A stretch of 64,000 nt of DNA from Chitinophaga sp. YR573. Lineage in GTDB: Bacteria > Bacteroidota > Bacteroidia > Chitinophagales > Chitinophagaceae. The notes beneath the pieces were generated by a model. The model had not been told where the DNA came from, did not search any database, and saw nothing but the letters and a program-made list of their open reading frames with translations. Shown here one piece after another: positions 27,301 to 37,081 of this stretch. The DNA lies in contig NZ_FOJF01000002.1 of the NCBI RefSeq assembly GCF_900110995.1, forward strand, positions 1,302,001-1,366,000, given 5' to 3'. The number at the start of each line of letters is the position of its first letter. Positions within the stretch are counted from its first letter, which is position 1. The position numbers and the translations under genes were made by a program.

Positions 27301-29922
27301 AATGGGGGAGCTGCTCCTTACAGTCTTACCATCAATGGAAGATCTGTTGCAGTGGATCAGTTGATATCCAATCTGGCGCAGGGTGATTATACGCTGCATA
27401 TCAGCGATGCAAATGGTTGCTCCAAAGATTCAACTATCAGTATTGTATACACGTATCCGCAGTTACAACCTGCTGATATTATTGTGAATGATATCCGTTG
27501 TTATGGTACTACCGGTAACGTTGAACTGAGTACAGCCGGTGGTGATGGTACTTATGCTTATTCCATAATCAGTGATGGATCATCTTATACAAGTGGTGGA
27601 GCATTGACCGCCGGAGATTACCGCTTTAAGGTTACGGATAGTCATGGTTGTACTGCGGACTTTACAAACACGGCACATATCACAGCACCAGCTGCACCTG
27701 TTACTTTCACGGCTGTATTATCTGATTACAACGGGTACAATGTTTCCTGTGTAGGTGGTAATAATGGTTATGCGGTTATTACTCCTGCCGGTGGTAATGG
27801 AAGTACCTATAGTGGTTACACCTTTACATTCGATAATGGCGCTTTCACAGATAACGCTACCGTACAGTTGATCAATGCCGGTGCTCATATTCTTAAAGTA
27901 CAGGACGCAAGAGGATGTATCGCAGAAAATACGTACACCTTTACACAGTCTCCTGTAGATCTGGGCATCAGCCTGGTTAGCAAACAGGATGTACAATGTG
28001 CCATTGATCCAAATGGTAAACTGACCGTAGCTGGTAGTGGTGGAGTAGGTAGTCTGCAATATAGTATCGACGGTAAGAAATGGCAGGCTTCTCCTCTCTT
28101 TGAAAACCTTACTGCAGGTACTTACAATATCACCGTAAAAGATGCCAATGCATGTAGCAAAACACTGGCAGTAGCGATAAATTCATTTAACCCGCCCATA
28201 CTGATAGATAATATCACCCTGAATGATATTATCTGTTATGGTACAAAAGGTTCATTCACGATACAGTCGCACGGTGGTACCGGTACCTTATTCAGTCAGT
28301 ATTCACTGAACGGCGCCGATTATATTACTTTCAATAATAGTACTGCACTGGATGCAGGAGTATATACTATACGCATTAAGGATGGAGTTGGCTGTTATTC
28401 AGCAGTAAGCAACCCTGTAAATATCACAGCTCCTGCTGCTCCATTAAGTACGGTGATTACGCCTTCTGCTTATAATGGTGTACAGGTATCCTGTTACGGA
28501 TTTTCAGATGGTAGTTTCTCTCTTGCCACAACAGGTGGTAACGGAAGCAGTTATACGGGATATACTTACAGTGTGGATAATGCGGCTTATACGACTAACA
28601 ACAGTTTCACAGATTTAACAGCAGGCACATATGCGGTGAAGATCAAAGATGCGAGAGGTTGTATCATCAATGAAAGTGTCACTTTACAACAACCGGCTCC
28701 GCTTGTTATCACCGTAACCGGCATACAACACCTTGTATGTGGCGCAGACCCTACCGGTAAGATCACTGTATCTGCTGCCGGTGGTACCAATCCTTATACG
28801 TATAGTCTGGATGCCGACAGCTGGCAGGCACAACCTGTATTCACTGCATTAACATCGGGTGGTTATACGCTGATGGCAAAAGATGTGAACGGCTGTGCTG
28901 CTCAGGTAAGTGCAACAGTGAACACGTTGTATACTGCAATCAGCGCTGTAGAAGATATCACAGCAGTACGTTGCTTCGGTGAATCAAACGGAGCAATCCG
29001 TGTAACAGTAGCCGGTGGCGATGGTACTTATAAATATGAGTGGACTACCCCCGATCCGTTAAAAGTACCAGCAGGTAATTACACGCTTAAAGTAACAGAT
29101 GGTAAGAACTGTGTACGTTCATTCAACTACACCGTTACGCAGCCCGATGCATTACAACTGGATTACAGTGCGCCTGCCATCTGCGACGGATTAGCAGAAG
29201 GTTCGATTACAGGTACTGCCAGCGGTGGTACACTTCCTTATAGTTATGCTTCGGATAACAGCAGCTGGCAATCTGACAATACGTTTGCAGGTCTGAATAA
29301 AGGCAGTCATACTATTACTGTGAAAGATGCCAATGGCTGTATCGTTGCACATGATCTGAACATCGGCACTGTCAATATCAAACCTGAAGTGAACTTCCTG
29401 GTGGCATCCCGTAAGAATGCACTGGATACGCTGATCGTAAAAGAAATCAGTGTACCCGCTCCGGATGAAGTAACCTGGAGTTATGATGCAAATGCTATCT
29501 TCCTGGGATATGACAATAGCATGCCGCTGATTAAATTCAGTAAGGCCGGTACTTATCAGATCACCATGACTGCCCGTTTCGGACAATGCACTTATTCGCT
29601 GGCAAAGAATATCACCATTGCGGATTACGATCCGCTGGCAGGACCTTCATATGTTACGCCGGTGCATGTAATTGATACGGTGATGCTTTCGCCGAATCCG
29701 AACGACGGTAACTTCCAGTTCAAAGTGAAAATGAACAGGAAACAACAGGCCATTGTATGGGTATACGATGTCAATGGCAGGATAGTAGACAAGCGACAGT
29801 ATGCGCCTTCCTTACAGATCAGCGATCAGTTTAACCTGCCGAATGAGATCAGCAGCACTTATATACTGAGAGTGATCACGGAGAGCGAAAGCAGGGATGT
29901 ACGTTTTATCATCAGCCATTAA
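24316..29922 (+). CDS. SprB-repeat surface protein with T9SS sorting domain (paralogue 1)
   Basis: An 1868-aa secreted protein. A signal peptide (LSILFFICIHFAVNAQ) is followed by a ~320-residue unique head rich in Tyr, Thr and Cys. Sixteen SprB-like repeats of ~75-95 residues follow, each starting with C-x-G-x-x-x-G (SCFGMGDG, SCNGGNDG, DCYGSATG, VCGADPTG) and ending with AGxYxVxVxDxxGC. The last ~95 residues are a type-A T9SS sorting domain (LSPNPNDGNFQFKV, VWVYDVNGRIVDKR, YILRVITESESRDVRF). The repeat family is known from the gliding adhesin SprB of Flavobacterium. It should be exported by T9SS and attached to the cell surface. Its paralogue is at 31666-37017; the beta-barrel gene sits between them. 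Confidence 0.9.
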   Translation: MKKFLSILFFICIHFAVNAQYMSVEVKVTRLGTNYTDGNSYGSRFRFYRNVWNNYPMYIQGQYCIKRDENFESNENVLFSTYTTSYQPFTLILVTHDERKEGSDDCTAQGVSGITFRRPDTHEKSTELTIDPASLAPGVFVPMGRMTTWDGSTWAYAELSVRVPVPTPGSPWMTEGTSASNNTFCSSSNVKLSTSVSPNASGLRYVWQYAVQNEDYLIPNPDKCFCNDYDPYTGQCGHYETTTTEGQDGIPYTTTDWVPGNDCDYPDQVYTHTWHNLTITNANTDPFGNFIPQNAIFPTPITSTTNAYFRVKANSTDGLESGYSQEVAYTFQPAPPTVNSFQTTTTPSCYHQNNGVVALPAGAISSSFDNIRWILRKGANNSSPCDPGLSTGSSDCGDVDWSNGSVPKGNAINIGGLAPGDYSLWILNPGTDAGNCYTPISVHIDELQELKITPGQITDASCFGMGDGKINVSASGGNGTNTGYYFTLKSSTDQVIRAEQRASSNTMLWENLPAGVYKAYMHDGTCSDIKVADVEVKQPPQIGGSTAPGQPDCLGPANGSITVTATGGGTNFLYNLYKNNVKVQYSPVVTDHSYTFSGLDGGDYKAEIINPDYPDCVGWTGLQTLNAVTLLALQLAERDSVSCNGGNDGRLLLTATGGTGNYRFGFTGGNIDNNTGEFKSLAAGTYSVTVQNKAQTCNDSQDATFTVFQRAALQVAIAPTGITCRGAVNGKLQANVTGGSGSWKYTWQQLKNGTWEGSPFWFSTDKLIEGLEPGTYRVIIDDNKATGCSITSDEVTLIDPELVVISDVTVHDAVCLDAGTSISITAAGGDGNLTYAYSTDGGTTYTDFTATTPLYTTADYTLKVTDGNGCRADADHTYSVILPPAALDFTTQLSTYNGFNISCLGAGDGSITITPTGGNGGAYTGYEYKLDDGTYQSSGVFDHLVAGTYTVSVKDGRGCVVSHTVVLHQPAIMISAVKTDIDCYGSATGTIITSINGGAAPYSLTINGRSVAVDQLISNLAQGDYTLHISDANGCSKDSTISIVYTYPQLQPADIIVNDIRCYGTTGNVELSTAGGDGTYAYSIISDGSSYTSGGALTAGDYRFKVTDSHGCTADFTNTAHITAPAAPVTFTAVLSDYNGYNVSCVGGNNGYAVITPAGGNGSTYSGYTFTFDNGAFTDNATVQLINAGAHILKVQDARGCIAENTYTFTQSPVDLGISLVSKQDVQCAIDPNGKLTVAGSGGVGSLQYSIDGKKWQASPLFENLTAGTYNITVKDANACSKTLAVAINSFNPPILIDNITLNDIICYGTKGSFTIQSHGGTGTLFSQYSLNGADYITFNNSTALDAGVYTIRIKDGVGCYSAVSNPVNITAPAAPLSTVITPSAYNGVQVSCYGFSDGSFSLATTGGNGSSYTGYTYSVDNAAYTTNNSFTDLTAGTYAVKIKDARGCIINESVTLQQPAPLVITVTGIQHLVCGADPTGKITVSAAGGTNPYTYSLDADSWQAQPVFTALTSGGYTLMAKDVNGCAAQVSATVNTLYTAISAVEDITAVRCFGESNGAIRVTVAGGDGTYKYEWTTPDPLKVPAGNYTLKVTDGKNCVRSFNYTVTQPDALQLDYSAPAICDGLAEGSITGTASGGTLPYSYASDNSSWQSDNTFAGLNKGSHTITVKDANGCIVAHDLNIGTVNIKPEVNFLVASRKNALDTLIVKEISVPAPDEVTWSYDANAIFLGYDNSMPLIKFSKAGTYQITMTARFGQCTYSLAKNITIADYDPLAGPSYVTPVHVIDTVMLSPNPNDGNFQFKVKMNRKQQAIVWVYDVNGRIVDKRQYAPSLQISDQFNLPNEISSTYILRVITESESRDVRFIISH

Positions 29923-29932
29923 CCCTATAACA

Positions 29933-31666
29933 ATGAAAAGAAGCATTATATTTTCTTTGCTGATAATAGCGCCTGTAGCACTTGCTGCACAGGCGCTGGA
30001 TCAGCTGGGCGTGAAGAAAGGTGTCACAATGAGTGGCTCCATCAGTTCCAGTACTACTGCTTACAAAGCCAGTGGTATAGAGAGCCGGCGCGATCCACTG
30101 GCCTGGTACCTGAACGGGAACATCAACATTAACCTGTTCGGGTATGCGATGCCTTTCTCTTTCAGCTACAGCAATCAGGGGAAAAACTATTCCCAGCCCT
30201 TTAACCAGTTCCGTTTCGCCCCTTCCTATAAATGGGCCAGGGCTTATATTGGAACTACCAGTATGAATTTTAGCAACTACACACTGGCTGGTCATCAGTT
30301 TAATGGAGTAGGAGTAGAGTTAAGTCCGGATAAATGGCGCATCTCTGCCATGTACGGAACATTGCTGAAAGCAGTTCCTTTTGATGTATTGGTACCGGAT
30401 AGTTATAACCGTGCAGCATTTGAAAGAAAAGGTTATGGTTTGAAAGTAGGCTACGAGAATCAGGGTAATGTGTACAGTATGGCAGTATTCTCTGCAAAGG
30501 ATGATCCGAAATCCATTCCCTATATTCCTGCTGATGCTACTATCACGCCAAGGCAGAATGTGGCTGTAGCATTTAATGTGCGTCAGAGTATCATGCAGCA
30601 TGTATTCGTGGATGTAGAGTATTCCGTTTCTGCATTGAACCGGGATGTGCGTTCAGAGAAAAATGCTTTTGACAGCAGCAGGGGAACTTCCAATTTATTA
30701 AGTCACTTATTAAAGCCAACAAATACTACCCGCTATTTCGACGCCGTACAGGCAGGTTTGGGATACACGGGTAATAACTATACCATTCAGCTGCGTTATG
30801 AGCGTGTAGCGCCTGATTACGTCACGCTGGGGGCATACAATGTGGTAAACGACATGCGTAATATCACCGTTTCACCTACTGTACAGTTATTCGGAGGCAA
30901 AGTGAACCTTACCGCTAATGCCGGTGTACAACAGAACAACCTGGACCACAGCAAGACCAGCGATGCTAAACGTGTTGTAGGCAGTGTGAACATGGGTGTC
31001 ATCCCCAATGAGCATTGGGTGATCAATGGCGGTTATTCAAACTTCAGTAGTTTTACCCGCGTTCGTCCGCTGATTGATCCTTATTTCAGCACGCCGCAGG
31101 ATACGCTCGACTTCTACCAGGTTAACAATACCTGCAATGGTATGCTGATGTATCGCATGGGTAATAAAGAAATCCAGCATGCTATCACGCTGAATGCCTC
31201 ATACCAGTATGCCAGCGATAAAAGCAGTGCCCAGGATGCAGTGGCTAACCTCAGCAAATTCCTGACTACCAACGTGAGTTACTCATACAATGTACAGCCA
31301 CGCGCTATATCGGTAAGTGGTTCTGTGAATTATTACAAGAGTAGTGCAGCTGCTATTAATACCACTTTCATGGGGCCAGGAGTAAACGTGAGCAAACAAT
31401 ACTTTGAGAAAACACTGCGTACCGGCTTATCCGCCAACTACAACATAACAAAGGCTACAGCAGAAGTACAGGGTGTCAGTAATGTAACGAACAGTTCTTT
31501 GTTCAACACTGCCTTTAACATCAACTATTCTCCCAAAAAGAAAGAGCAAAGTCACCAGGCACATAATATCGGCGCCTCTGTAATGTGGTTGTTACGTGGT
31601 GCCACAGGTGCACAGCCAGGATATAATGAACTGACAAGCACGCTGAATTATACTTATTCATTCTGA
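29933..31666 (+). CDS. Outer-membrane beta-barrel protein
   Basis: A 577-aa protein from ATG 29933 (MKRSIIFSLLIIAPVALAAQA), which gives a clean signal peptide; the extension to 29897 overlaps the preceding gene and is rejected. The mature part is almost entirely alternating amphipathic strands separated by Gly/Asn/Asp turns (NININLFGYAMPFSFSY, YTIQLRYERVAPDYV, VNLTANAGVQQNN, TNVSYSYNVQPRAISVSGSVNYY) and it ends LNYTYSF with a C-terminal Phe, all marks of an outer-membrane beta-barrel. It is nearly twice the length of PorP/SprF proteins. Position between two T9SS cargo genes suggests it anchors or helps display them, as SprF does for SprB, but this is inference. Its stop overlaps the next start (TGATG). 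Confidence 0.75.
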   Translation: MKRSIIFSLLIIAPVALAAQALDQLGVKKGVTMSGSISSSTTAYKASGIESRRDPLAWYLNGNININLFGYAMPFSFSYSNQGKNYSQPFNQFRFAPSYKWARAYIGTTSMNFSNYTLAGHQFNGVGVELSPDKWRISAMYGTLLKAVPFDVLVPDSYNRAAFERKGYGLKVGYENQGNVYSMAVFSAKDDPKSIPYIPADATITPRQNVAVAFNVRQSIMQHVFVDVEYSVSALNRDVRSEKNAFDSSRGTSNLLSHLLKPTNTTRYFDAVQAGLGYTGNNYTIQLRYERVAPDYVTLGAYNVVNDMRNITVSPTVQLFGGKVNLTANAGVQQNNLDHSKTSDAKRVVGSVNMGVIPNEHWVINGGYSNFSSFTRVRPLIDPYFSTPQDTLDFYQVNNTCNGMLMYRMGNKEIQHAITLNASYQYASDKSSAQDAVANLSKFLTTNVSYSYNVQPRAISVSGSVNYYKSSAAAINTTFMGPGVNVSKQYFEKTLRTGLSANYNITKATAEVQGVSNVTNSSLFNTAFNINYSPKKKEQSHQAHNIGASVMWLLRGATGAQPGYNELTSTLNYTYSF

Positions 31667-34600
31667 TGATTATGAAAAATGCTGTTATTATTGTCATTGC
31701 GGGTATGCTATCAATACTATATACTACTAAAGTATATGGTCAATTATCTGGTCCTACGAATCTTTATGTGTGTGTAGACTTCGGCTGGAGCTCCTCAGGT
31801 TCTGTATCACTTAGCAGTGGCGAATATATGGGTGGCACAAGCTTCAGGCCATCAACAGGTACAGGAGTTGTATATGTTGGAAGTGTTGCATCTATCCCAA
31901 CGTTCTGGTTGTTACTTAATAACAATGTTTCAACTGCAAGTGAGCAATTTAATACTACAGATATTTATCCCGTTAGTAGTGGGCTGACGGGTCCCACTAT
32001 ACCTTTTTATGGAGAACTTAAACAATGGAGCAGTGATAAAAATGTAAGGTTTGTTTATGAAATGCCGGCTCCAAATACCTTAACAGTTACTTCTCCCGCT
32101 TCCTCAGGTCAGTTTTGCTCGAATCAGGTGATAATACTTAACAGCAATGGTAACTGGCCGATAATGAATGATCTGTATGTTACCCAGCATGTCATTATGG
32201 AATACAATATCAGTGGCTCTTCTGCCTGGAAAGTAATAGATTCTGTCGGGTATTCATATTATAGTGGATTTTATCCGGAAAATGTTATTCCGGAGATACA
32301 ATCCACTCAACAAAACGTACGCTTCAGGTGCAAACAGAAGGCTGTATATGCTGATGCAACCTATTACTCACCTTATAGCACACCAACTGCCTATTATACA
32401 ATCTTCCCGCCACCACCAAATGTAGATCAGAGCAAAATTGTGATCACACCTGCCTGTTATGGTCAGTCCAATGGGAAAATAACCATACAGGGCAGTGATA
32501 TCAGTGCCGGATATGCAAATATGCGCTGGATTCTGCGCCCGGGTTCTACATCAAGCCCCTGTGATCCCGGTCTTAGTGTTGGATCTTCCAATTGCGGTGA
32601 TATTGTGGACTGGAGTGATGGCGTTAAACCGGTATCAGATGGCGTGAATGCAACGAATATTGCTCCCGGTACTTATTCATTATGGCTGGTAAGTCCGGGT
32701 GGGACTATTGGTAATTGTATCAGGGCCTTCACCGTTACAGTACCTCAACTAACGGAATTATCGATCAGTAATAATACTGCTCAAACTACAAATGTTTCCT
32801 GTTATGGTGGTTCTAATGGAAATATTGGTGTAACAGCAGCTGGCGGAGATGGTAGTAGTACCGGTTATTATTTTACTTTAAATACATCGGGAGGAACAAC
32901 TGTGAGTGCTGAACAGCATATCGCCTCTGCAAATATGTTGTGGCAGAACCTGCCCGCAGGAGATTATGTTATTCAGGTAAGAGATGGTACCTGCTCCGTT
33001 ATTAAAACATTGAGTGTTACACTAACACAACCTGCACAAATCACAGGGGCTGTAACATCGGTTAATCCCACCTGTGCGAATCCTGGAAATGGAAGCATAG
33101 GAGTGACTGCCAATGGTACTGCTGTAAACTACACTTACAACCTGTATCAGGGTGCTGTATTGGCAAAAACATCCGGACTGACTACCGCAAATAACTATAC
33201 GTTTAATGATCTGGCAGATGGTAATTATACTGTTGAGATCATCAATGCCGATTATGCCAGTTGTGCGGGCTGGACTACCACAGGAACACTCACTGCTGCA
33301 TCCATGCTTTCCTTACAGCTGACCGCAAGAGATTCTGTAAGTTGTAACGGTGGTAATGACGGAAGGTTAGCGTTTTCCGGAACTGGTGGATCCGGTAGTT
33401 ATCAGTACACTATAGGTGCTGTGACCAACACAACCGGTGAGTTTACCGGGTTGTCGGCTGGTGATTATACCGTTTCACTTAAAAACCAGGGAACAGGCTG
33501 TAATGATGAAGTTGTGCAGACATTCACTGTATTTCAGAGAGCGCCATTGCAGGTATCATTACAAAAAACAGATATTACCTGTAATGGAGCGAATAATGCT
33601 ATACTAAAAGCAGTCGTTACCGGTGGCTCTGCAGATTATAAATATACCTGGCAGCAATACAAAGCCGGGGCCTGGGTTGGAAACAGCTTCTGGTTCAGTA
33701 CTGATAATACTATTGAAGCACTTGAACCCGGCACTTACCGTGTGATTATCACTGATAATAAGTCAGTGGCCTGTACTGTTATTTCAGCTCAGGTTACGTT
33801 CACGGATCCTGCGTCTGTAAACATTTCAGATGTGATCGTACATGATGCTGTCTGTCTTGCTGATGGTGCTTCTATCAGTATTACTGCTACAGGTGGAGAT
33901 GGTAATCTCTCTTATGCATATTCCACAGATGGTGGTAGTAGCTTTACCGGTTTTACTGCGGCAACAGCATTGTATACTAACGGTGATTATACATTAAAAG
34001 TGACCGATGGTAACAATTGTGCTGCCACTACTTCCACTACATATAAAGTTACATTGCCTGCGGCAGCGCTGGACTTTACTACTCAGCTCTCCAATTATAA
34101 TGGATTCAATATCTCCTGTTTTGGTGCCGGAGATGGCAGCATCACTATTACACCAACCGGTGGTAATGGCGGCGCATATTCAGGTTATCAATATAAATTG
34201 AATAGCGGTGTTTATCAAACCAGTAATGTATTTGATCATCTTACAGCAGGCACATATGTGGTAAGTGTAAAAGATGGAAGAGGTTGTGTGGTAACTCATA
34301 CTATTGCTCTGAAGCAACCTGCTATCATGATCTCTGCTGTGAAAACTGATATTGATTGTTATGGCAGTTCTACGGGTACAATTATTACCAGTATCAACGG
34401 TGGGGCAGCGCCTTACAGCTTTACGCTGAATGGCAGATCTGTTCCGGTAAATCAGTTGATCTCCGGACTTTCACAGGGAGATTACACCTTGCATATCAGT
34501 GATGCTAATGGCTGTACAAAAGATTCCACTATCAATATTGCATATACTTACCCACAATTAAACGCGGTTGGTCTGGTGCTGAGTGATATTCAGTGTTATG

Positions 34601-37017
34601 GCAGTACCGGAAGCGTAACGCTGAATGCAAATGGTGGTGATGGTATTTATACTTACACGATAACAAATAATAGTTGGGCCACCCAGGCTACATATACCAG
34701 TGGTAGCAGCCTTGCTGCCGGTGATTACCAGTTCCGTGTAACTGACGGGCATGGGTGCAAAGCCGATTATACCAATACAACACATATAACAGCTCCTTCA
34801 GCGCCGGTAACTTTCACAGCTGTATTATCCGATTATAACGGATACAATATATCCTGCTTCGGAGGTAACAATGGTTATGCGGTGATCACTCCTGCGGGTG
34901 GTAATGGAAGTACTTACAGCGGTTACACATATGCATTGGATAATGGTGCCTTCTCAAATAATGCTACAATACAGCTGATCAATGCGGGAGATCATATCCT
35001 GAAAGTACAGGATGCAAGGGGTTGTATCGCCCAGGGGACTTATACCTTTATCCAGTCTTCAGCTGTACTGGATATCAGCCTGGTAAGCAAACAGGACGTA
35101 CAATGTGCTATTGATCCAAACGGGAAGCTGACTGTTGCGGGCAATGGAGGAGTCGGTAATCTGCTGTACAGCATTGACGGCAATAACTGGCAATCTTCAC
35201 CCGTATTCGGAAATCTGACTGCCGGCGATTATACAGTATCTGTAAAAGATGTGAATGCCTGCAGTAAAGCATTGACAGTAACAATAAGCTCACTCAATCC
35301 ACCTATAGTGGTGGACAATATTACCCTTAACGATATTATCTGTTATGGAACAAAAGGTTCACTTACGGTAGTATCGCATGGTGGCTCAGGGACTTTATCA
35401 AATGAGTATTCACTGAATGGTACGGATTACACCGCATTTAACAGCAGCACACAACTGGATGCAGGTGTTTACAGGATCCGCATTAAAGATGATGCAGGCT
35501 GCTATTCATCAGTAAGTGACCCTGTCAGCATTACGGCTCCTGCTGCGCCATTAAGCAACACGATTACAACATCCGCTTACAATGGCGTACAGGTTTCCTG
35601 TTACGGACAAACAGACGGTAGTTTGTCTTTCGCTACAAGTGGAGGTACCAGCGGATATGAATACAATGTAAATAATACAGGTTATACAACTAATAACAAT
35701 TTTACCGGTCTCCCTGCAGGTACTTACACCATAAAGGTAAAAGATGCAAGAGGATGTGTGCTGAATGAAAGCGTCATCCTTCAGCAACCGGATCTGCTTG
35801 CACTAACGGTTACGGGTACTCAAGACCTTACCTGTGGTGCAAATCCTACTGGTAAGATTACCTTATCTGCTGCGGGTGGTACCATTCCTTATACTTACAG
35901 TATAGATGGGGATAGCTGGCAGTCTCAGCCTGTATTTAATGCATTGACCGCCGGCGGTTATACATTGCTGGCAAAAGATGCGAATGGATGTGCGGTACAG
36001 ACAACAGCAACATTGAACACTCAATATCCAGCTATTGTGGTAGTGGATGATATAACGCCGGTAAGCTGTTTCGGAGAGGCTAACGGGGCTATCCGGGTTA
36101 CAGTAACAGGTGGAGATGGTAACTATCAATACGAATGGAATACACCGGACCCATTAAAGGTTGCTGCTGGTGATTATACGTTGAAAATAACAGATGGGAC
36201 AAATTGTACCAGTTCATTTATCTACACTGTTACTCAGCCGAACCAGTTACAATTACAGTATAGTGCACCTGCTATCTGTGATGGATTAACGGAAGGCATC
36301 ATTACTGCCACCGCAACGGGTGGTACACTTCCTTACACCTATGCTGTTGATAACAGTGGATTGCAGTCAGGTAATACCTTTAACGCCCTTGATAAAGGCA
36401 ATCATACACTTACCGTGCAGGATGCCAATAACTGCAAGGTTACTCAGGATGTTAACATTGCTACAGTCAATACCAAACCGGAAGTGAACTTCCTGGTGGC
36501 TTCGCGGAAAAATGCATTAGACACCCTGATCGTAAAAGAGATCAGTGTGCCGGCTCCGGATGAAGTGACCTGGGACTATGATCCGCGTGCTACTTTCCTG
36601 GGATACGATGATGGCATGCCACTTCTTAAATTTAGTCAGGCTGGTACTTATAAGATAAGCATGACTGGCCAATTTGGGCAATGTACTTATTCTCTTGAAA
36701 AGGATGTGACGATTGCAGATTATGATCCGTTGGCTGGTCCTTCTTACGTGTTGCCGGTACATGTGATCGATACGGTGCTGTTGTCTCCCAATCCCAATGA
36801 CGGTAACTTCCAGTTCAAAATAAAGATGAACAGGAAGCAGCAGGCTATTGTATGGGTATATGATGTAAATGGCAGGATCGTAGATAAAAGGCAATATGCT
36901 CCTTCGCTGCAGATCAGCGATCAGTTTAGTCTGGCGAATGAGATCAGCAATACTTATATCCTTAGAGTGATTACAGAAAGTGAGAGCCGGGATGTACGTT
37001 TTATTATAAGTCGTTAA
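31666..37017 (+). CDS. SprB-repeat surface protein with T9SS sorting domain (paralogue 2)
   Basis: A 1783-aa protein built like the one at 24316: signal peptide (IVIAGMLSILYTTKVYGQ), a different ~240-residue head, then sixteen SprB-like repeats and a type-A T9SS sorting domain. The repeats match paralogue 1 unit by unit: SCNGGNDGRL is the fourth in both, DCYGS.TGTIITSINGGAAPY the eighth, QCAIDPNGKLTVAG the eleventh. The sorting domains are nearly identical in protein (NFQFKIKMNRKQQAIVWVYD) but differ at many synonymous DNA positions, so the duplication is old and the protein conserved. ATG 31666 overlaps the preceding stop; ATG 31672 is an alternative start. A 64-bp gap precedes the toxin gene. 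Confidence 0.9.
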   Translation: MIMKNAVIIVIAGMLSILYTTKVYGQLSGPTNLYVCVDFGWSSSGSVSLSSGEYMGGTSFRPSTGTGVVYVGSVASIPTFWLLLNNNVSTASEQFNTTDIYPVSSGLTGPTIPFYGELKQWSSDKNVRFVYEMPAPNTLTVTSPASSGQFCSNQVIILNSNGNWPIMNDLYVTQHVIMEYNISGSSAWKVIDSVGYSYYSGFYPENVIPEIQSTQQNVRFRCKQKAVYADATYYSPYSTPTAYYTIFPPPPNVDQSKIVITPACYGQSNGKITIQGSDISAGYANMRWILRPGSTSSPCDPGLSVGSSNCGDIVDWSDGVKPVSDGVNATNIAPGTYSLWLVSPGGTIGNCIRAFTVTVPQLTELSISNNTAQTTNVSCYGGSNGNIGVTAAGGDGSSTGYYFTLNTSGGTTVSAEQHIASANMLWQNLPAGDYVIQVRDGTCSVIKTLSVTLTQPAQITGAVTSVNPTCANPGNGSIGVTANGTAVNYTYNLYQGAVLAKTSGLTTANNYTFNDLADGNYTVEIINADYASCAGWTTTGTLTAASMLSLQLTARDSVSCNGGNDGRLAFSGTGGSGSYQYTIGAVTNTTGEFTGLSAGDYTVSLKNQGTGCNDEVVQTFTVFQRAPLQVSLQKTDITCNGANNAILKAVVTGGSADYKYTWQQYKAGAWVGNSFWFSTDNTIEALEPGTYRVIITDNKSVACTVISAQVTFTDPASVNISDVIVHDAVCLADGASISITATGGDGNLSYAYSTDGGSSFTGFTAATALYTNGDYTLKVTDGNNCAATTSTTYKVTLPAAALDFTTQLSNYNGFNISCFGAGDGSITITPTGGNGGAYSGYQYKLNSGVYQTSNVFDHLTAGTYVVSVKDGRGCVVTHTIALKQPAIMISAVKTDIDCYGSSTGTIITSINGGAAPYSFTLNGRSVPVNQLISGLSQGDYTLHISDANGCTKDSTINIAYTYPQLNAVGLVLSDIQCYGSTGSVTLNANGGDGIYTYTITNNSWATQATYTSGSSLAAGDYQFRVTDGHGCKADYTNTTHITAPSAPVTFTAVLSDYNGYNISCFGGNNGYAVITPAGGNGSTYSGYTYALDNGAFSNNATIQLINAGDHILKVQDARGCIAQGTYTFIQSSAVLDISLVSKQDVQCAIDPNGKLTVAGNGGVGNLLYSIDGNNWQSSPVFGNLTAGDYTVSVKDVNACSKALTVTISSLNPPIVVDNITLNDIICYGTKGSLTVVSHGGSGTLSNEYSLNGTDYTAFNSSTQLDAGVYRIRIKDDAGCYSSVSDPVSITAPAAPLSNTITTSAYNGVQVSCYGQTDGSLSFATSGGTSGYEYNVNNTGYTTNNNFTGLPAGTYTIKVKDARGCVLNESVILQQPDLLALTVTGTQDLTCGANPTGKITLSAAGGTIPYTYSIDGDSWQSQPVFNALTAGGYTLLAKDANGCAVQTTATLNTQYPAIVVVDDITPVSCFGEANGAIRVTVTGGDGNYQYEWNTPDPLKVAAGDYTLKITDGTNCTSSFIYTVTQPNQLQLQYSAPAICDGLTEGIITATATGGTLPYTYAVDNSGLQSGNTFNALDKGNHTLTVQDANNCKVTQDVNIATVNTKPEVNFLVASRKNALDTLIVKEISVPAPDEVTWDYDPRATFLGYDDGMPLLKFSQAGTYKISMTGQFGQCTYSLEKDVTIADYDPLAGPSYVLPVHVIDTVLLSPNPNDGNFQFKIKMNRKQQAIVWVYDVNGRIVDKRQYAPSLQISDQFSLANEISNTYILRVITESESRDVRFIISR

Positions 37018-37081
37018 TTTATTTTGATAAACTGTGAGGAAAGATTATTGAGGAGTCTGAGCACTTAATTATACCTATACC

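Noticed and set aside
29897..29932. N-terminal extension of the beta-barrel gene
   Set aside because: It overlaps the preceding SprB gene and spoils the signal peptide, which begins cleanly at ATG 29933.
29933..31666. Calling this gene PorP/SprF
   Set aside because: It is nearly twice the usual length and I see no specific PorP/SprF signature; only the general barrel features are supported.
24316..37017. DNA tandem repeats treated as a satellite or CRISPR
   Set aside because: The periodicity is at protein level (SprB-like repeats) within intact reading frames; DNA repeats are diverged.
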